Shown: piece by piece, positions 8,031-19,090 of the stretch | Layout of the letters: each line of letters opens with the position of its first letter | Position numbering within the stretch: the stretch's first letter is position 1 | Translations under genes and position numbers: made by a program | Assembly (NCBI GenBank): GCA_012516075.1 | Contig: JAAYXE010000025.1 | Location: 1 to 39,675, forward strand | DNA: 39,675 bases | Direction: 5' to 3' | Source: Chloroflexota bacterium | GTDB lineage: Bacteria > Chloroflexota > Anaerolineae > Anaerolineales > UBA4823 | The notes under the pieces: generated by a model | Databases searched by the model: none | Seen by the model: only the letters and a program-made list of their open reading frames with translations | Told to the model about the DNA's origin: nothing

Positions 8031-8963
8031 TCATTCTACGGCCGGCTCGGGGACCGGTGGGATCACCTGCAGCGCGCTGGAGACGACCTCCACCTCGACC
8101 GGTGTCTCGCCGATCAGCTCGCCGTCGGCCTGCACGGCCTGCGGCCGGTCCAGGGCCTCGATGCGGATCCTCTGTTTAACGGGCAGGGTTTTGAGCTCCT
8201 TCTTGCGCCCCTGGCGCCGGGTGAGCATCTCCCAGATCAGGCCCAGGTATTCGCCCAGCGAGCGGGCCGTGAGGATGTGCACTTCGAACATGTCGTCGTT
8301 GAGGGCTTCCACCGGGCCGAGCAGGAACGGCCCCTCTTTGAGGGGCGCACCGTTGGAGACCAGCACCTCCATGGCGCGCACATTCACCTCGTGGTCGTCG
8401 ATCAGCAGGCGGTACTGCGCGCGCTGGCTGCCGGAGAGCTGGTTGAGGATGGTGCGTGCGTAGGCGAGCATGCCGAAGCGCTGCTTCTGCTCGGCCGGTG
8501 TCTCGTCCATCGAGCGCGACGAGATGCCCGCGCTGACGTTGAGCACGAAATACTGGTCCCCGACCTTCATCGCATCCAGCGGCTGGTAGATGTGTTCGGA
8601 CGCGATCAGGCGCACGGCCGCTTCCGCCTCGAGCGGGATGTTGAGCGAGCGGGCCAGGCCGTTGCCTGTGCCGGCCGGGATGATCCCCAGGGGGATCCCC
8701 GTGTGCACCAGTCCGTTGACCACGCCGGCCACCGTGCCGTCGCCGCCAGCCGCCACGACCAGCCCCGCGCCTTTTTCGCAGGCCTCCCGGGCAATGGCGG
8801 CGACGTCCTCATCCTCCGCACCGCTGGTCTCGTAGATCTCGTAGGTCCAGCCGCGCGTCGAGAAATGCTCTGCGACCAGAGCACGGGTGTCATCGACGCT
8901 GGACGTGCCGGCTGCGGGGTTGAGGATCACATAGACGTGCTGGATATCAGGATCAGGGTTCAT
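8031..8963 (-). CDS. Diacylglycerol-kinase-family lipid kinase (YegS/DgkB-like)
   Basis: The 310-residue protein should transfer phosphate from ATP to a lipid such as diacylglycerol. The opening VILNPAAGT (about 12-20) and the nucleotide loop GGDGT (73-77) followed by [10 protein letters not shown] are diagnostic of the DAGK catalytic domain. The C-terminal beta-sandwich includes QADGELIG. The start overlaps the end of the dodecin gene by 11 bases, with AGAAGGGG as ribosome binding site. Phospholipid recycling is the usual role; a sphingosine- or ceramide-type substrate cannot be excluded. Confidence 0.9.
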   Translation of the reverse strand: MNPDPDIQHVYVILNPAAGTSSVDDTRALVAEHFSTRGWTYEIYETSGAEDEDVAAIAREACEKGAGLVVAAGGDGTVAGVVNGLVHTGIPLGIIPAGTGNGLARSLNIPLEAEAAVRLIASEHIYQPLDAMKVGDQYFVLNVSAGISSRSMDETPAEQKQRFGMLAYARTILNQLSGSQRAQYRLLIDDHEVNVRAMEVLVSNGAPLKEGPFLLGPVEALNDDMFEVHILTARSLGEYLGLIWEMLTRRQGRKKELKTLPVKQRIRIEALDRPQAVQADGELIGETPVEVEVVSSALQVIPPVPEPAVE

Positions 8964-9174
8964 CCCCTTCTTCCAGGGTGAAGCCGATCTTCACCGTCAC
9001 CTGCCAGTAGGCGACCCGGCTGTTTTCGATGTAGCCGCGGATATCGACCACCTCGAACCAGCGCAGGTTGCGGAGAGTCTGCCCCGCCCGGCTGACGGCG
9101 TTCTGGATGGCGTCTTCCAGGCTGGTGTCCGAAGAGCCGGTCAGTTCGATTATTTTGTAGACATGGTTGTCCAT
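8953..9174 (-). CDS. Dodecin
   Basis: This 73-residue protein matches dodecins, small flavin-binding proteins that assemble into hollow dodecamers and store or buffer riboflavin, FMN or related cofactors in the cytoplasm. It opens with [20 protein letters not shown], has the usual [17 protein letters not shown] segment (W39 is the aromatic that stacks on the flavin in the family), and ends with [13 protein letters not shown]. Length is exactly that of the family. GGGAGG lies four bases before the start. It heads an operon with a lipid kinase. Confidence 0.93.
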   Translation of the reverse strand: MDNHVYKIIELTGSSDTSLEDAIQNAVSRAGQTLRNLRWFEVVDIRGYIENSRVAYWQVTVKIGFTLEEGDEP

Positions 9175-9192
9175 AGCGCCTCCCTGTAAATC

Positions 9193-9221
9193 CCCCAGTG
9201 TGCGTTACTGGGGTAATTGTA
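9193..9221 (-). promoter_or_regulatory. Hairpin and possible -10 box in front of dodecin
   Basis: A perfect 7-bp stem (9193-9199 with 9207-9213) lies about 20 bases upstream of the dodecin start. On the minus strand it directly follows a TACAAT -10-like box (9216-9221), so a transcript from there would begin with the hairpin. No -35 box is convincing. It may stabilise the mRNA end or be a weak terminator of the LLM gene. Confidence 0.3.
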
Positions 9222-9256
9222 ACCGATAATGACCGGGGGATGGGGAGACGGGATCT

Positions 9257-10132
9257 TCAATCAATAAACTCTTTCGCCACCTCCGCAAACCGGCGGATGG
9301 CGTCGAGGTGCTCCTGCGGCGTGGACAGGCCTGCCCGCATGGTGTTGATGGTGATGTGCGTGGCGCCCACCGCCTTCCATCCCTCCAGCAGTGCGCGCCA
9401 GGCGTCGGGATCGCCGTTGCCGTAAGGGATGCGCCCCTCCAGCCCGACCTCGCGGCGGCTGCGTCCTGCGGCCTCCAGGTAGCGCTCCAGGGTCTCCAGC
9501 GGGGGCTTGACGTCCTCCACGCGGCGGTAGTTGGGCATCCAGCCGTCGCCCAGGGCGGCGACCCGGCGCAGCACGGCGTCGGCATGGCCGCCGAACCAGA
9601 TCGGGATGGGCTGCTGCACCGGCAGCGGGTTGATCCCCGCGTCGGGGATGTTGTGCCAGCGGCCGGTGAAGTCCACCAGGGGCTGGGTCCACAGCAGGCG
9701 CAGCAGCTCCACCTGTTCCTCGATGCGCTTACCCCGGGTGTGGAAATCCTCATTTAAAGCGGCGTATTCCACCTGGTTCCAGCCCAGTCCCAGGCCCAGG
9801 CGGGTGCGCCCGCCGCTGAGCACGTCCAGCGTGGCAGCCTGCTTGGCGAACAGCGCCGTCTGGCGCTGGGGCAGGATGATGATGCCGGTGGTGAACTCGA
9901 TGCGCGTGGTGACTGCGGCCATGAACGAGAACAGCACCAGCGGCTCGAGGAAGCTCGACTGGTAGGTGTACGGGCCGCTCCACCCGCCCGGGCGGTCGGG
10001 GTTGGCTCCCAGCACGTGGTCGTAGGCCAGGATGTGCGTATAGCCCAGCGCTTCGGCGGTCTGGGCATAATCTTTAATGACCAGCGGATCGCTGCCGTAT
10101 TCGGTCTGCGGATAGATCACGCCAATTCTCAC
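9257..10132 (-). CDS. LLM-class (luciferase-like) F420-dependent oxidoreductase
   Basis: The 291-residue TIM-barrel protein belongs to the luciferase-like monooxygenase/F420 reductase superfamily. Typical segments are the opening RIGVIYPQTEYG, ILAYDHVLGANPD (about 34-46), TGIIILPQRQTALFAKQAAT, and the cofactor-phosphate region GGRTRLGLGLGWNQVEY, followed by PIPIWFGGHADAVLRR. The subgroup is usually annotated as F420-dependent TIGR03619-like, but FMN cannot be excluded. The start is GTG 10132, clearly set by AGGAGG just upstream. It follows valS by 76 bases with a hairpin in between. Substrate unknown. Confidence 0.88.
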   Translation of the reverse strand: MRIGVIYPQTEYGSDPLVIKDYAQTAEALGYTHILAYDHVLGANPDRPGGWSGPYTYQSSFLEPLVLFSFMAAVTTRIEFTTGIIILPQRQTALFAKQAATLDVLSGGRTRLGLGLGWNQVEYAALNEDFHTRGKRIEEQVELLRLLWTQPLVDFTGRWHNIPDAGINPLPVQQPIPIWFGGHADAVLRRVAALGDGWMPNYRRVEDVKPPLETLERYLEAAGRSRREVGLEGRIPYGNGDPDAWRALLEGWKAVGATHITINTMRAGLSTPQEHLDAIRRFAEVAKEFID

Positions 10133-10162
10133 AGATTACCTCCTGATCGGTTAGCGAAAGAA

Positions 10163-10184
10163 GAGGCGGCCGTGCGGCCGCCTC
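10163..10184 (-). terminator. Hairpin between valS and the LLM gene
   Basis: A perfect 10-bp GC-rich stem (10163-10172 with 10175-10184) lies between the valS stop and the LLM start. On the minus strand it is followed by TTCTTTCG, an imperfect T-tract, so it may terminate valS only partly or protect the mRNA end. Confidence 0.5.
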
Positions 10185-10208
10185 CGGTTTTGCTGCATTT
10201 CGTCCGTC

Positions 10209-12917
<2,709 letters not shown>

Positions 12918-12939
12918 AAAGATATCGACTCCATTAAGC

Positions 12940-13884
12940 TCAGCGGTCCAGCAGAAAGCGGACAGCCCGCTGGCGTGCTTCATCCCAGTCTTCCGGGAAA
13001 TCGTGCCCCAGATCGGGATGTTCTTCTCTCTGATAGGAGATGCCGTACTCGTGCAGCAGGTCTTCGATCTGGCCGAAGTGCTCCTGCCCCAGGTCCTGCC
13101 CGCCGGTGATCAGGTAGCCGCGCGGGCGGGCCTCCTCCGCCAGGCGGGGGAAGGGCTCCAGGTCTTCGATGCCGGCCAGGAAGGGAGCAACGCTCAGGAA
13201 GCCGGCGGCCGGGATGCTCTGCTTGAGCGCCAGGGAGATCGCCAGGCCGCCGCCCTGCGAGAACCCGGCAAGCAGCACCCGCCCGGGTTCCAGCGTGAAC
13301 TTCTCCGCCAGGGCCCGGTAATGGGCGGTGATCTCGCTCTCCGCCTGAACCCGGTCCTCCCAGGCATACCCGCCGTCCCAGGTCAGGTAGGAGGACTGCG
13401 GCAGGGCGACGATCCAGCCGCGTCGGGTGAGGCTGCGCCAGCGCGGCGCAGCGACCTGTGCACTCTGCCCGCGCCCGTGGATGGCCAGCAGCAGCGGGTA
13501 GGGGCCGGGCAGCTCCGGGTCGGGGAGCAGGGTGCGCAGCTCGGGTCTGGCCGCGGCCAGCGCCTGCCGGTGACGGCGGCTGGAGATCTCTACCAGCCGT
13601 TCGAACTCCGGCCGGCCCTGCATGGGGGCCAGATCGGGGTCGCCGCGCAGGATATCTTCGGCCCACCAGTGCCCCTCCCGAACGGCCTCGGCGAAGATCT
13701 GCTCGGCCTTCTCGTACTGCCCCTGCAGGCTGGCGGCGCACATGTGCCAGTTGTACAGCATGCTGGCCCGTTCGGGGAAGCGGTTGAAATGCTCCTCCAC
13801 CAGCGCGGCGACGCGGTCATACTCGCCCTCCTGGTAATGGCGGAAAAATGCGTTCCGCAGGTCGGCAAAGGTCCGGATCTCCAT
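12940..13884 (-). CDS. Alpha/beta hydrolase (phospholipase/carboxylesterase type) with helical N-terminal repeats
   Basis: The 314-residue protein has two parts. Residues 1-115 are helical and TPR-like (NWHMCAASLQGQYEKAEQIF). The rest is an alpha/beta hydrolase resembling the phospholipase/carboxylesterase family: LLLAIHGRGQS (oxyanion segment), nucleophile GFSQGG, acidic residue in ITGGQDLGQ, and histidine in DLGHDFP. An upstream in-frame start at 13998 would lie inside the T-box terminator. ATG 13884 has AAGGAGG and is the real start. It is the first gene behind the T-box, before valS, so a hydrolase is controlled by tRNA-Val charging. Whether it acts on an aminoacyl ester or amide is speculation. 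Confidence 0.88.
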   Translation of the reverse strand: MEIRTFADLRNAFFRHYQEGEYDRVAALVEEHFNRFPERASMLYNWHMCAASLQGQYEKAEQIFAEAVREGHWWAEDILRGDPDLAPMQGRPEFERLVEISSRRHRQALAAARPELRTLLPDPELPGPYPLLLAIHGRGQSAQVAAPRWRSLTRRGWIVALPQSSYLTWDGGYAWEDRVQAESEITAHYRALAEKFTLEPGRVLLAGFSQGGGLAISLALKQSIPAAGFLSVAPFLAGIEDLEPFPRLAEEARPRGYLITGGQDLGQEHFGQIEDLLHEYGISYQREEHPDLGHDFPEDWDEARQRAVRFLLDR

Positions 13885-13994
13885 ACGCTTTCCTCCTTGT
13901 GAGATCACTGCTGCCCTTGTCTGCCCGCCTGAGGCGGGCCGTATGCCGCCAATTCTACTCGCAATCGCTCCACCGCTGCCGCTCGCTGTAGAAA

Positions 13995-14301
13995 ACAAAA
14001 AACCCTTCCGTCCGTGAGGACGAAAGGGAACTCCTTCCGCGGTACCACCTCGCTTCGCCGGACGTTGGATCCGGCGCTCTCAGCACCCCGGCGGGCGGAT
14101 CGATCCGCCGATCGGGGCTGCGCTGTAACGGGCGCTGCCGTGCTGTTCTACTGAGCGCTCATTGGGAGCACCGTTCTTCAGCATTCGCCCCGGGCGACCT
14201 TCGGTTTCCTTCTCTGAGCAGGCTTTCAGCCATTGGCCCTGTCTTCTCTGTGCAGAGGGTGGAGAACCTACTCCTCCCGGGCATCCCTGTGTGCAGTTGT
14301 G
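13995..14301 (-). promoter_or_regulatory. T-box leader (tRNA-Val type)
   Basis: Reading leftward, the leader has a Stem I region closed by GCCCGGG/CCCGGGGC around 14282-14188, with AGTA and GAA elements typical of the specifier loop. The T-box sequence GGTGGTACCGCGG lies at 14037-14049, and a terminator stem (14003-14028) is followed by a run of T (13995-14002). The base after TGG is T, which pairs with discriminator A. This fits tRNA-Val and argues against tRNA-Gly. The specifier is most likely GTC (Val) in GAAGGTCG; GGT (Gly) is the one-base-shifted alternative. It controls the hydrolase-valS operon. Confidence 0.93.
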
Positions 14302-14307
14302 CCCCGT

Positions 14308-14336
14308 ATTATAGCGGAATTGGCTGTGCTGGTCAA
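14308..14336 (-). promoter_or_regulatory. Promoter of the T-box-hydrolase-valS operon
   Basis: On the minus strand, TTGACC (14331-14336) and a perfect TATAAT (14308-14313) are separated by 17 bases. The predicted transcript starts near 14301, leaving a leader of about 415 bases before the first gene, which contains the T-box. Confidence 0.88.
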
Positions 14337-14357
14337 GCAGGGCGGTGCGGTGGCTGC

Positions 14358-14442
14358 GGGCACGGCTGCTGGTTTGCAGGAAACCCGGGCAGGGCGTGCT
14401 GTGTCGTTGGACTTTTGTCCCCCTGCACCGGCTGCCGTGCCC
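14358..14442. repeat. Dispersed stem-loop repeat, single 85-bp module
   Basis: Arms GGGCACGGC (14358-14366) and GCCGTGCCC (14434-14442) extend to a 15-bp imperfect inverted repeat (14358-14372 with 14428-14442). The total length of 85 bp is the same as the 19.2 kb and 30.6 kb modules. It lies between the divergent valS-operon promoter and the dikinase-like gene. Its interior is not clearly similar to the other copies. Confidence 0.65.
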
Positions 14443-14518
14443 ATTTACCCGTGCGGAACGTCACCCCTAAATCCAACCCGCAATCCAGGCGGCTGCCATT
14501 TCGCCTGCATTCCGGCGG

Positions 14519-14524
14519 TAAAAT
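14519..14524 (+). promoter_or_regulatory. Candidate -10 box for the dikinase-like gene
   Basis: TAAAAT occurs within GGTAAAATAAAT, the same string found before the isopentenyl phosphate kinase gene. No good -35 box is seen 17 bases upstream. The leader would be about 95 bases. Confidence 0.35.
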
Positions 14525-14622
14525 AAATCTACTTTTTGAGCCGCAGCAGAGATCCGCTCATTGTTCCGGTGCGCAGCGAGTCTTTCTCTTTACCATCTGT
14601 AAGAATCCGCCAGGAGGGACAT

Positions 14623-17193
14623 GTGAACCTCAGCGCGACGATCACCAGCATCCGGATTACCCTTCCTCTTCACCAGGCCAGGCGCAGCGATCTGGAGTTC
14701 GCCGGCGGCAAAGCCGCCAACCTGGGCGAGCTCAGCCGCCTGGGCTGGCCGGTGCCGCCCGGCTTTGTGGTCACCACGACTGCCTATGAGTATTTCGTCC
14801 TGCGGAACGGCTTACAGGCCGTGATCACCCGGGCGCTGGAAGCGGGGAGCGGCGGGGCGGAGATCCGGGAGGCCTTCCTGGCCGCCTCGGTCCCGGAGGA
14901 GATCGAGCGGGAACTGCTGCGCGCCTGGGGAGAGCTGGGCGGCGGGCCGGTGGCAGTGCGCTCGAGCGCCACGGCCGAAGACCTCCCCGGTGCGTCCTTC
15001 GCCGGGCAGCAGGATACCTACCTGAACGTCACCGGCTCACAGCAGCTGCTGGAGGCGGTGCGGGCGTGCTGGGCCTCGCTGTGGACCGACCGCGCCATCG
15101 CCTACCGCCAGAAGCAGGGCATCGACCAGGCCGGCGTGCGCCTGGCGGTGCTGGTGCAGCGCATGGTGCCGGCCGAATCTGCCGGCGTGATGTTCAGCGC
15201 CAACCCGGTCAGCGGGCGGCGGGACGAAGTGCTGATCGAAGCCAGCCCCGGCCTGGGGGAGGCGGTGGTCTCCGGGCTGGTCACCCCCGACCACTTTCTG
15301 CTGCGCCGCAGCCCGTTTGGCTGGCGCATCGTCGAGCGGCAGACCGGCAAGCGCGAAGTGGTGGTGCAGGCCCTGCCAGGCGGGGGAACCCGCCTGGTGC
15401 GGGGCAGCGCAGATAATGCGGTTCCCTCGCTGCCCGACTACGCCCTGCGTTCGCTGGCACGCCGCGCTGAGGCCCTCCAGCGTTATTTTGGCGCCCCGCA
15501 GGATATCGAATGGGCCTGGGCAGGTGGGCGCCTGTACATCTTACAGGCGCGGCCGCTCACCGGGCTGCCTGCAGCAGTTCCCCAGCGGGATCGTGATCAG
15601 AGATTGGCAGGCCTGAAGCGGCGCCTGCAGACCCTGTATGCCAATAATTTCGTCGAAATGCTGCCGCAGCGGCCGTATCCGCTGGACCTGGATACCTGGC
15701 TGCCGGCGGTGGGCAGTGCCGTGGAGCCGGTGATCGACCTGCTGGGCCTCGACTGGCGCCTCCTGCGCCTGTTCGCGGTGGATGACGGCGTCGTCCTGCA
15801 CTACCGGATCGACCTGCCGCGCCCCACCTGGCGCCTGCCCGGCGCCCCGCTGCGCCTCATGCGTCAGGCCCGGCGCTACAACCCCCTGAAATGGGAAGCC
15901 GGCCCGCTGCTGGCCGAGACGCTGCAGCGCGCCCGGGAGCTGCGCAGCCGCAGCCTGGCAGACCTGTCCTGGGACGGGCTGCTGGAGACCCTGCACGAAG
16001 CCGCCGAAATCCCCGCGCTGCTGGGCGGAGAACTGCGGCGGCGCTTTTTCCCCGCCGCGGCTCTCGCCGTCCTGCGGCTGAAACTGTTCCTGGCGTTCCT
16101 GGGAGGCGACGGCAGCCTCGCGGTGCTGCTCTCCGGGGCAAAGACCCGGACCCTGGAGATGAACGCAGCCCTCGAGGATCTGGCAGCGGACGTGCGCCGC
16201 AGGCCGGAGCTGGCAGCGCTCTTTGCATCCCATTCTCCACGCCAACTGTGGGATGCCCTGCCGGAGAGCGAGGCCGGAAGGGAGTTCCTGACCGCCCTGC
16301 AGGCATTTCTCGACCAGTACGGCCACCGTGAGACCATGCTCCACTCCGCCCTGGCGCCCACCTGGGCGGACGCCCCGGAAGTGGCGCTGGCGGTAATCAA
16401 AACAGCAGCGGCCGCTCCGCTGCCCCCACAGGACGGCGGTGTCCCGGCCTGGCAGGCGGCCCGGGATGCCGTGCTCGCCCACCCGCTGCTGGGTTTCCGG
16501 CCGCTGCGTGAACGCTTCCTGAACACGCTGGAAGCCGCGCGCACGCTGGTCCCCATGCGCGAAGACACGCATTTCTACGCCGCGCTGGCCCTGCCGGTCT
16601 TCCGGCGCACGATCTTAGAAATGGGCCGGCGCCTGGTGGATGCGGATGTGCTGGAGACCTCCGAAGACGTGTTCCACCTGCGCCTGGCCGAGCTGGAATC
16701 ACTGCGCGCAGGCCTGGATGCGCGGCGCACACAAGCGCTGCGCGCTGCCGCCCGGCGGCGCAAACAGCGCCGGCAGGAGCTGGAGGGTACCCCGCTGGTC
16801 GAGGCGCATCTGCTCGCCACCGGTCATTCCCCGGACCTGCTCCCTGGCGATGTGCTGCTGCAGGGCACGCCGGGCAGCCCGGGCGTGGCCGAAGGGCCGG
16901 CGCGCATCGTGCGTTCCATGGATGAGTTCGACCGCCTGGGCGCCGGGGAGGTGCTGGTGGCGCCCTACACCAACCCCACCTGGACGCCGCTCTTCCAGAG
17001 AGCCGCTGCAGTCGTGGTCGACACCGGCAGCCCGGCCTCGCACGCTGCCATCGTCGCCCGTGAATACGGGATCCCGGCCGTGACAGGCACCGTTCACGGC
17101 ACCCGAACGCTGCAGGACGGCGAGTTCGTCCGTGTCGACGGGAGCCGCGGGGTGGTCAGCCGGGTGACAGCACAGGAAAATCAGCAGGATTAA
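14623..17193 (+). CDS. PEP-synthase-like dikinase, rifampin-phosphotransferase architecture
   Basis: The 856-residue protein begins with an ATP-grasp PEP/pyruvate-binding domain (GGKAANLGELSRLGWPVPPG; AVRSSATAEDLPGASFAGQQ; ANPVSGRRDEVLIEASPGLGEAV). A long alpha-helical middle with no clear match follows (about 340-740). It ends in a swivelling phosphohistidine domain with GSPASHAAIVAREYGIPAV, H807 being the phosphorylated residue. The PEP-binding TIM barrel of PpsA and PpdK is missing. This order and length match rifampin phosphotransferases, which use ATP to phosphorylate a small molecule. The middle domain decides the acceptor, so rifampin inactivation cannot be claimed. The start is GTG 14623 behind CAGGAGG. 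An in-frame start at 14536 lies too close to the putative promoter. Confidence 0.82.
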   Translation: MNLSATITSIRITLPLHQARRSDLEFAGGKAANLGELSRLGWPVPPGFVVTTTAYEYFVLRNGLQAVITRALEAGSGGAEIREAFLAASVPEEIERELLRAWGELGGGPVAVRSSATAEDLPGASFAGQQDTYLNVTGSQQLLEAVRACWASLWTDRAIAYRQKQGIDQAGVRLAVLVQRMVPAESAGVMFSANPVSGRRDEVLIEASPGLGEAVVSGLVTPDHFLLRRSPFGWRIVERQTGKREVVVQALPGGGTRLVRGSADNAVPSLPDYALRSLARRAEALQRYFGAPQDIEWAWAGGRLYILQARPLTGLPAAVPQRDRDQRLAGLKRRLQTLYANNFVEMLPQRPYPLDLDTWLPAVGSAVEPVIDLLGLDWRLLRLFAVDDGVVLHYRIDLPRPTWRLPGAPLRLMRQARRYNPLKWEAGPLLAETLQRARELRSRSLADLSWDGLLETLHEAAEIPALLGGELRRRFFPAAALAVLRLKLFLAFLGGDGSLAVLLSGAKTRTLEMNAALEDLAADVRRRPELAALFASHSPRQLWDALPESEAGREFLTALQAFLDQYGHRETMLHSALAPTWADAPEVALAVIKTAAAAPLPPQDGGVPAWQAARDAVLAHPLLGFRPLRERFLNTLEAARTLVPMREDTHFYAALALPVFRRTILEMGRRLVDADVLETSEDVFHLRLAELESLRAGLDARRTQALRAAARRRKQRRQELEGTPLVEAHLLATGHSPDLLPGDVLLQGTPGSPGVAEGPARIVRSMDEFDRLGAGEVLVAPYTNPTWTPLFQRAAAVVVDTGSPASHAAIVAREYGIPAVTGTVHGTRTLQDGEFVRVDGSRGVVSRVTAQENQQD

Positions 17194-17212
17194 TATATTA
17201 TGTAAAGAAATC

Positions 17213-17241
17213 TTGATTTTACTTCTGCTTTGTGCTATGCT
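17213..17241 (+). promoter_or_regulatory. Promoter of the metallo-beta-lactamase-fold gene
   Basis: TTGATT (17213-17218) and TATGCT (17236-17241) are separated by 17 bases. Transcription would start near 17248 and give a leader of about 140 bases, which contains a small CCCACCT/AGGTTGGG hairpin near 17328-17346. Confidence 0.65.
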
Positions 17242-17389
17242 TCACCCGGCTGCGGCAGATATCCCACCGGTCCTGGTGTCTTTCATGATCCAACCCCCGA
17301 ATGTAAACGAATATTCCAGAAACAGCCCACCTCGGGTAGGTTGGGATGTGCCGCCCGCGCATCATCCTATACGACCCGGACGATAGTCT

Positions 17390-18286
17390 ATGATCCAACG
17401 CGAGCGAATTGCAGACAACGTATACTCATTTCAGAGCGATGTGTACGCGCAGGTGACCGCCGGAGCGGTGATCGGCCCCAACTGGGCTGTCGTGATCGAT
17501 ACCCTGGCCCTGCCGGAAGAATCTCTGGCGATCCGCGATTTCATCGAGCAGGAGCTGAACGTGCCCGTGCGCTATGTGATCAACACCCACTCGCACGCCG
17601 ATCACGCCTGGGGCAATATCTTCTTCCCCGGCGCCACCGTCATCGCTCATGAACTCTGCCGGATCAACCTCGAGACCCGCGGCAAGCCTTCGCTGGAAGA
17701 GGTGCGCCGCCAGAACCTCTCGTTCCGCAATGTCAAAATCGTCCTGCCGCAGATCACTTATAAGGAAGGCACCCTCACTCTGCGGGTGGGCAAAAAGAAC
17801 CTCACGCTCTTCCCCCTGCCGGGCCACAGCGCCGACAATACCGCCGTGCTGGTGGAGGAGGACCGCGTGCTCTTCGCTGGCGATGCCGCCATGCCGCTGC
17901 CCTACATCGTCGACGGGGACATCGACGATATGGTCACCTCGCTGAAGCGCATCGCCAAAATGGGGCTGGAGAATGTGGTGCAGGGGCACGGGGACATCGT
18001 GCTGCGCGGTGAGATTGACACCTTTATAAAGGAAAACCTGGCCTATCTGTCCAACATCCGCAAGGTGGTGCGTAAGGCCTCACGGCGCAAGTACCCGCTG
18101 GACGTGCTGGAGGAAAGCACCGTGGAATCGTGCGGCAAGAGCCGGGTGCTGATCGGCGGGCTGGCCGGCGAGCTGCACCGCCGCAACCTGCGCGCGCTGT
18201 ACCGCAGCCTGTACGGCGAGTTCCCGGAAATTTCCGATGACGATGAATATGAAGACGATTATGAGGACGAGGAGGACGAAGAGTAG
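17390..18286 (+). CDS. Metallo-beta-lactamase-fold hydrolase with an acidic tail
   Basis: The 298-residue protein has the zinc-binding motif NTHSHADHAWGN (H67, H69, D71, H72), the third ligand in PLPGHSADNTA, and LFAGDAAMP as the bridging aspartate. A later GHGDIV gives the last histidine. This layout fits the general MBL-fold hydrolase group rather than a true beta-lactamase; no signal peptide is seen. The last 20 or so residues are almost all Asp, Glu and Tyr, which is unusual and suggests an unstructured acidic tail. There is no clear Shine-Dalgarno site before ATG 17390, so the start could be off by a few codons. Substrate unknown. Confidence 0.82.
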   Translation: MIQRERIADNVYSFQSDVYAQVTAGAVIGPNWAVVIDTLALPEESLAIRDFIEQELNVPVRYVINTHSHADHAWGNIFFPGATVIAHELCRINLETRGKPSLEEVRRQNLSFRNVKIVLPQITYKEGTLTLRVGKKNLTLFPLPGHSADNTAVLVEEDRVLFAGDAAMPLPYIVDGDIDDMVTSLKRIAKMGLENVVQGHGDIVLRGEIDTFIKENLAYLSNIRKVVRKASRRKYPLDVLEESTVESCGKSRVLIGGLAGELHRRNLRALYRSLYGEFPEISDDDEYEDDYEDEEDEE

Positions 18287-18299
18287 CTCTTAGCTGCTC
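18281..18299. terminator. Small hairpin over two convergent stop codons
   Basis: An 8-bp stem with one G-T pair (18281-18288 with 18292-18299) covers both the MBL stop TAG (18284-18286) and the plsY1 stop on the other strand. It has no T-tract on either side, so a terminator role is only possible. Confidence 0.3.
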
Positions 18300-18943
18300 A
18301 GGTGGTCTCCTTTGGGTCGGGCGAACAGCCCGACCCTTCGTTCTGTGCCCTGGCGCAGGCGCTCGATGTTCGGCCGCAGGGCGGCTGCCACCAGCAGGGT
18401 GGTCAGTGCTGCGTAGACGAAGTGTTCCCAGGGGGCGTTCAGGAACACGGCGCGCACGGCGAAGGTGGCCATCAGGGCCAGGGCTGCCGTGAGCGAAGCC
18501 AGGGAAGCATACCCCACCAGAAAGACGAACACAATGACGATCGGCACGGCGATCAGCGCAGCCGGAGGGAAGAAGGCGATGGCCGCGCCCACGTTCGGGC
18601 CGGTGCCGGCCCCGCCGGCAAAGCGGCCGGTGAGGTGATAGACCCAGATCGACCAGTTGTGCCCGGTCACCGCGGCCGCGCCGGCCGCGGTGTGGATCCA
18701 GATCGCCTCTGGCGCAGTCTGCTGCGCCAGCCATACGGCCAGATAGCCTTTGCACAGATCGGCCAGCGCGGTCAGCAGCCCGACCCACAACCCGCCGGCC
18801 CGCATGGCGTTGGTGCCCCCCGTGCGCCCGCTGCCGATGCGGGTGATATCGCGGTGTTTGAAGATTTTGACGAAGAAATACCCCATCGGAAGAGAACCCA
18901 GCAAATAACCGGCGGCAGCCGCCAGCAGCAGTTCGAAAACCAT
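18290..18943 (-). CDS. plsY: PlsY-family glycerol-3-phosphate acyltransferase, paralogue 1
   Basis: The 217-residue polytopic membrane protein matches PlsY, which acylates glycerol-3-phosphate from acyl-phosphate in the first step of phospholipid synthesis. Motif 1 is present as GSGRTGGTNAMRAGG (canonical GSGNIGATN), motif 2 starts with GHNWSIW, and motif 3 is ALRPNIERLRQGTE. In motif 2 the usual GGKG loop reads GGAGTG, so the lysine is lost. About six hydrophobic helices are visible. The start is ATG 18943 with AGGAG upstream; a longer frame to 18988 ignores that site. The changed loop leaves activity open. Confidence 0.85.
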   Translation of the reverse strand: MVFELLLAAAAGYLLGSLPMGYFFVKIFKHRDITRIGSGRTGGTNAMRAGGLWVGLLTALADLCKGYLAVWLAQQTAPEAIWIHTAAGAAAVTGHNWSIWVYHLTGRFAGGAGTGPNVGAAIAFFPPAALIAVPIVIVFVFLVGYASLASLTAALALMATFAVRAVFLNAPWEHFVYAALTTLLVAAALRPNIERLRQGTERRVGLFARPKGDHLSS

Positions 18944-19090
18944 TGTGTTGCTCCTGAAGTTAGGTTTGTGACGGGCAGGCCCGTCCACCCTGTAAGAACA
19001 CGCCCGGGGGCAAAAGGTTGCTGATAAGTTTGTAAAGGTCGCGCAGACAGCGGATATCTAACGCGGATTTCACGGATTCTGCGTCCATCG

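Noticed and set aside
7263..8981. A 572-residue plus-strand frame
   Set aside because: It is antisense to the alpha/beta hydrolase and lipid kinase, which both have complete motifs and ribosome binding sites.
14003..14028. The terminator hairpin as the end of the plus-strand transcript
   Set aside because: Its T-tract is on the minus strand and it directly follows the T-box sequence, so it belongs to the minus-strand leader.
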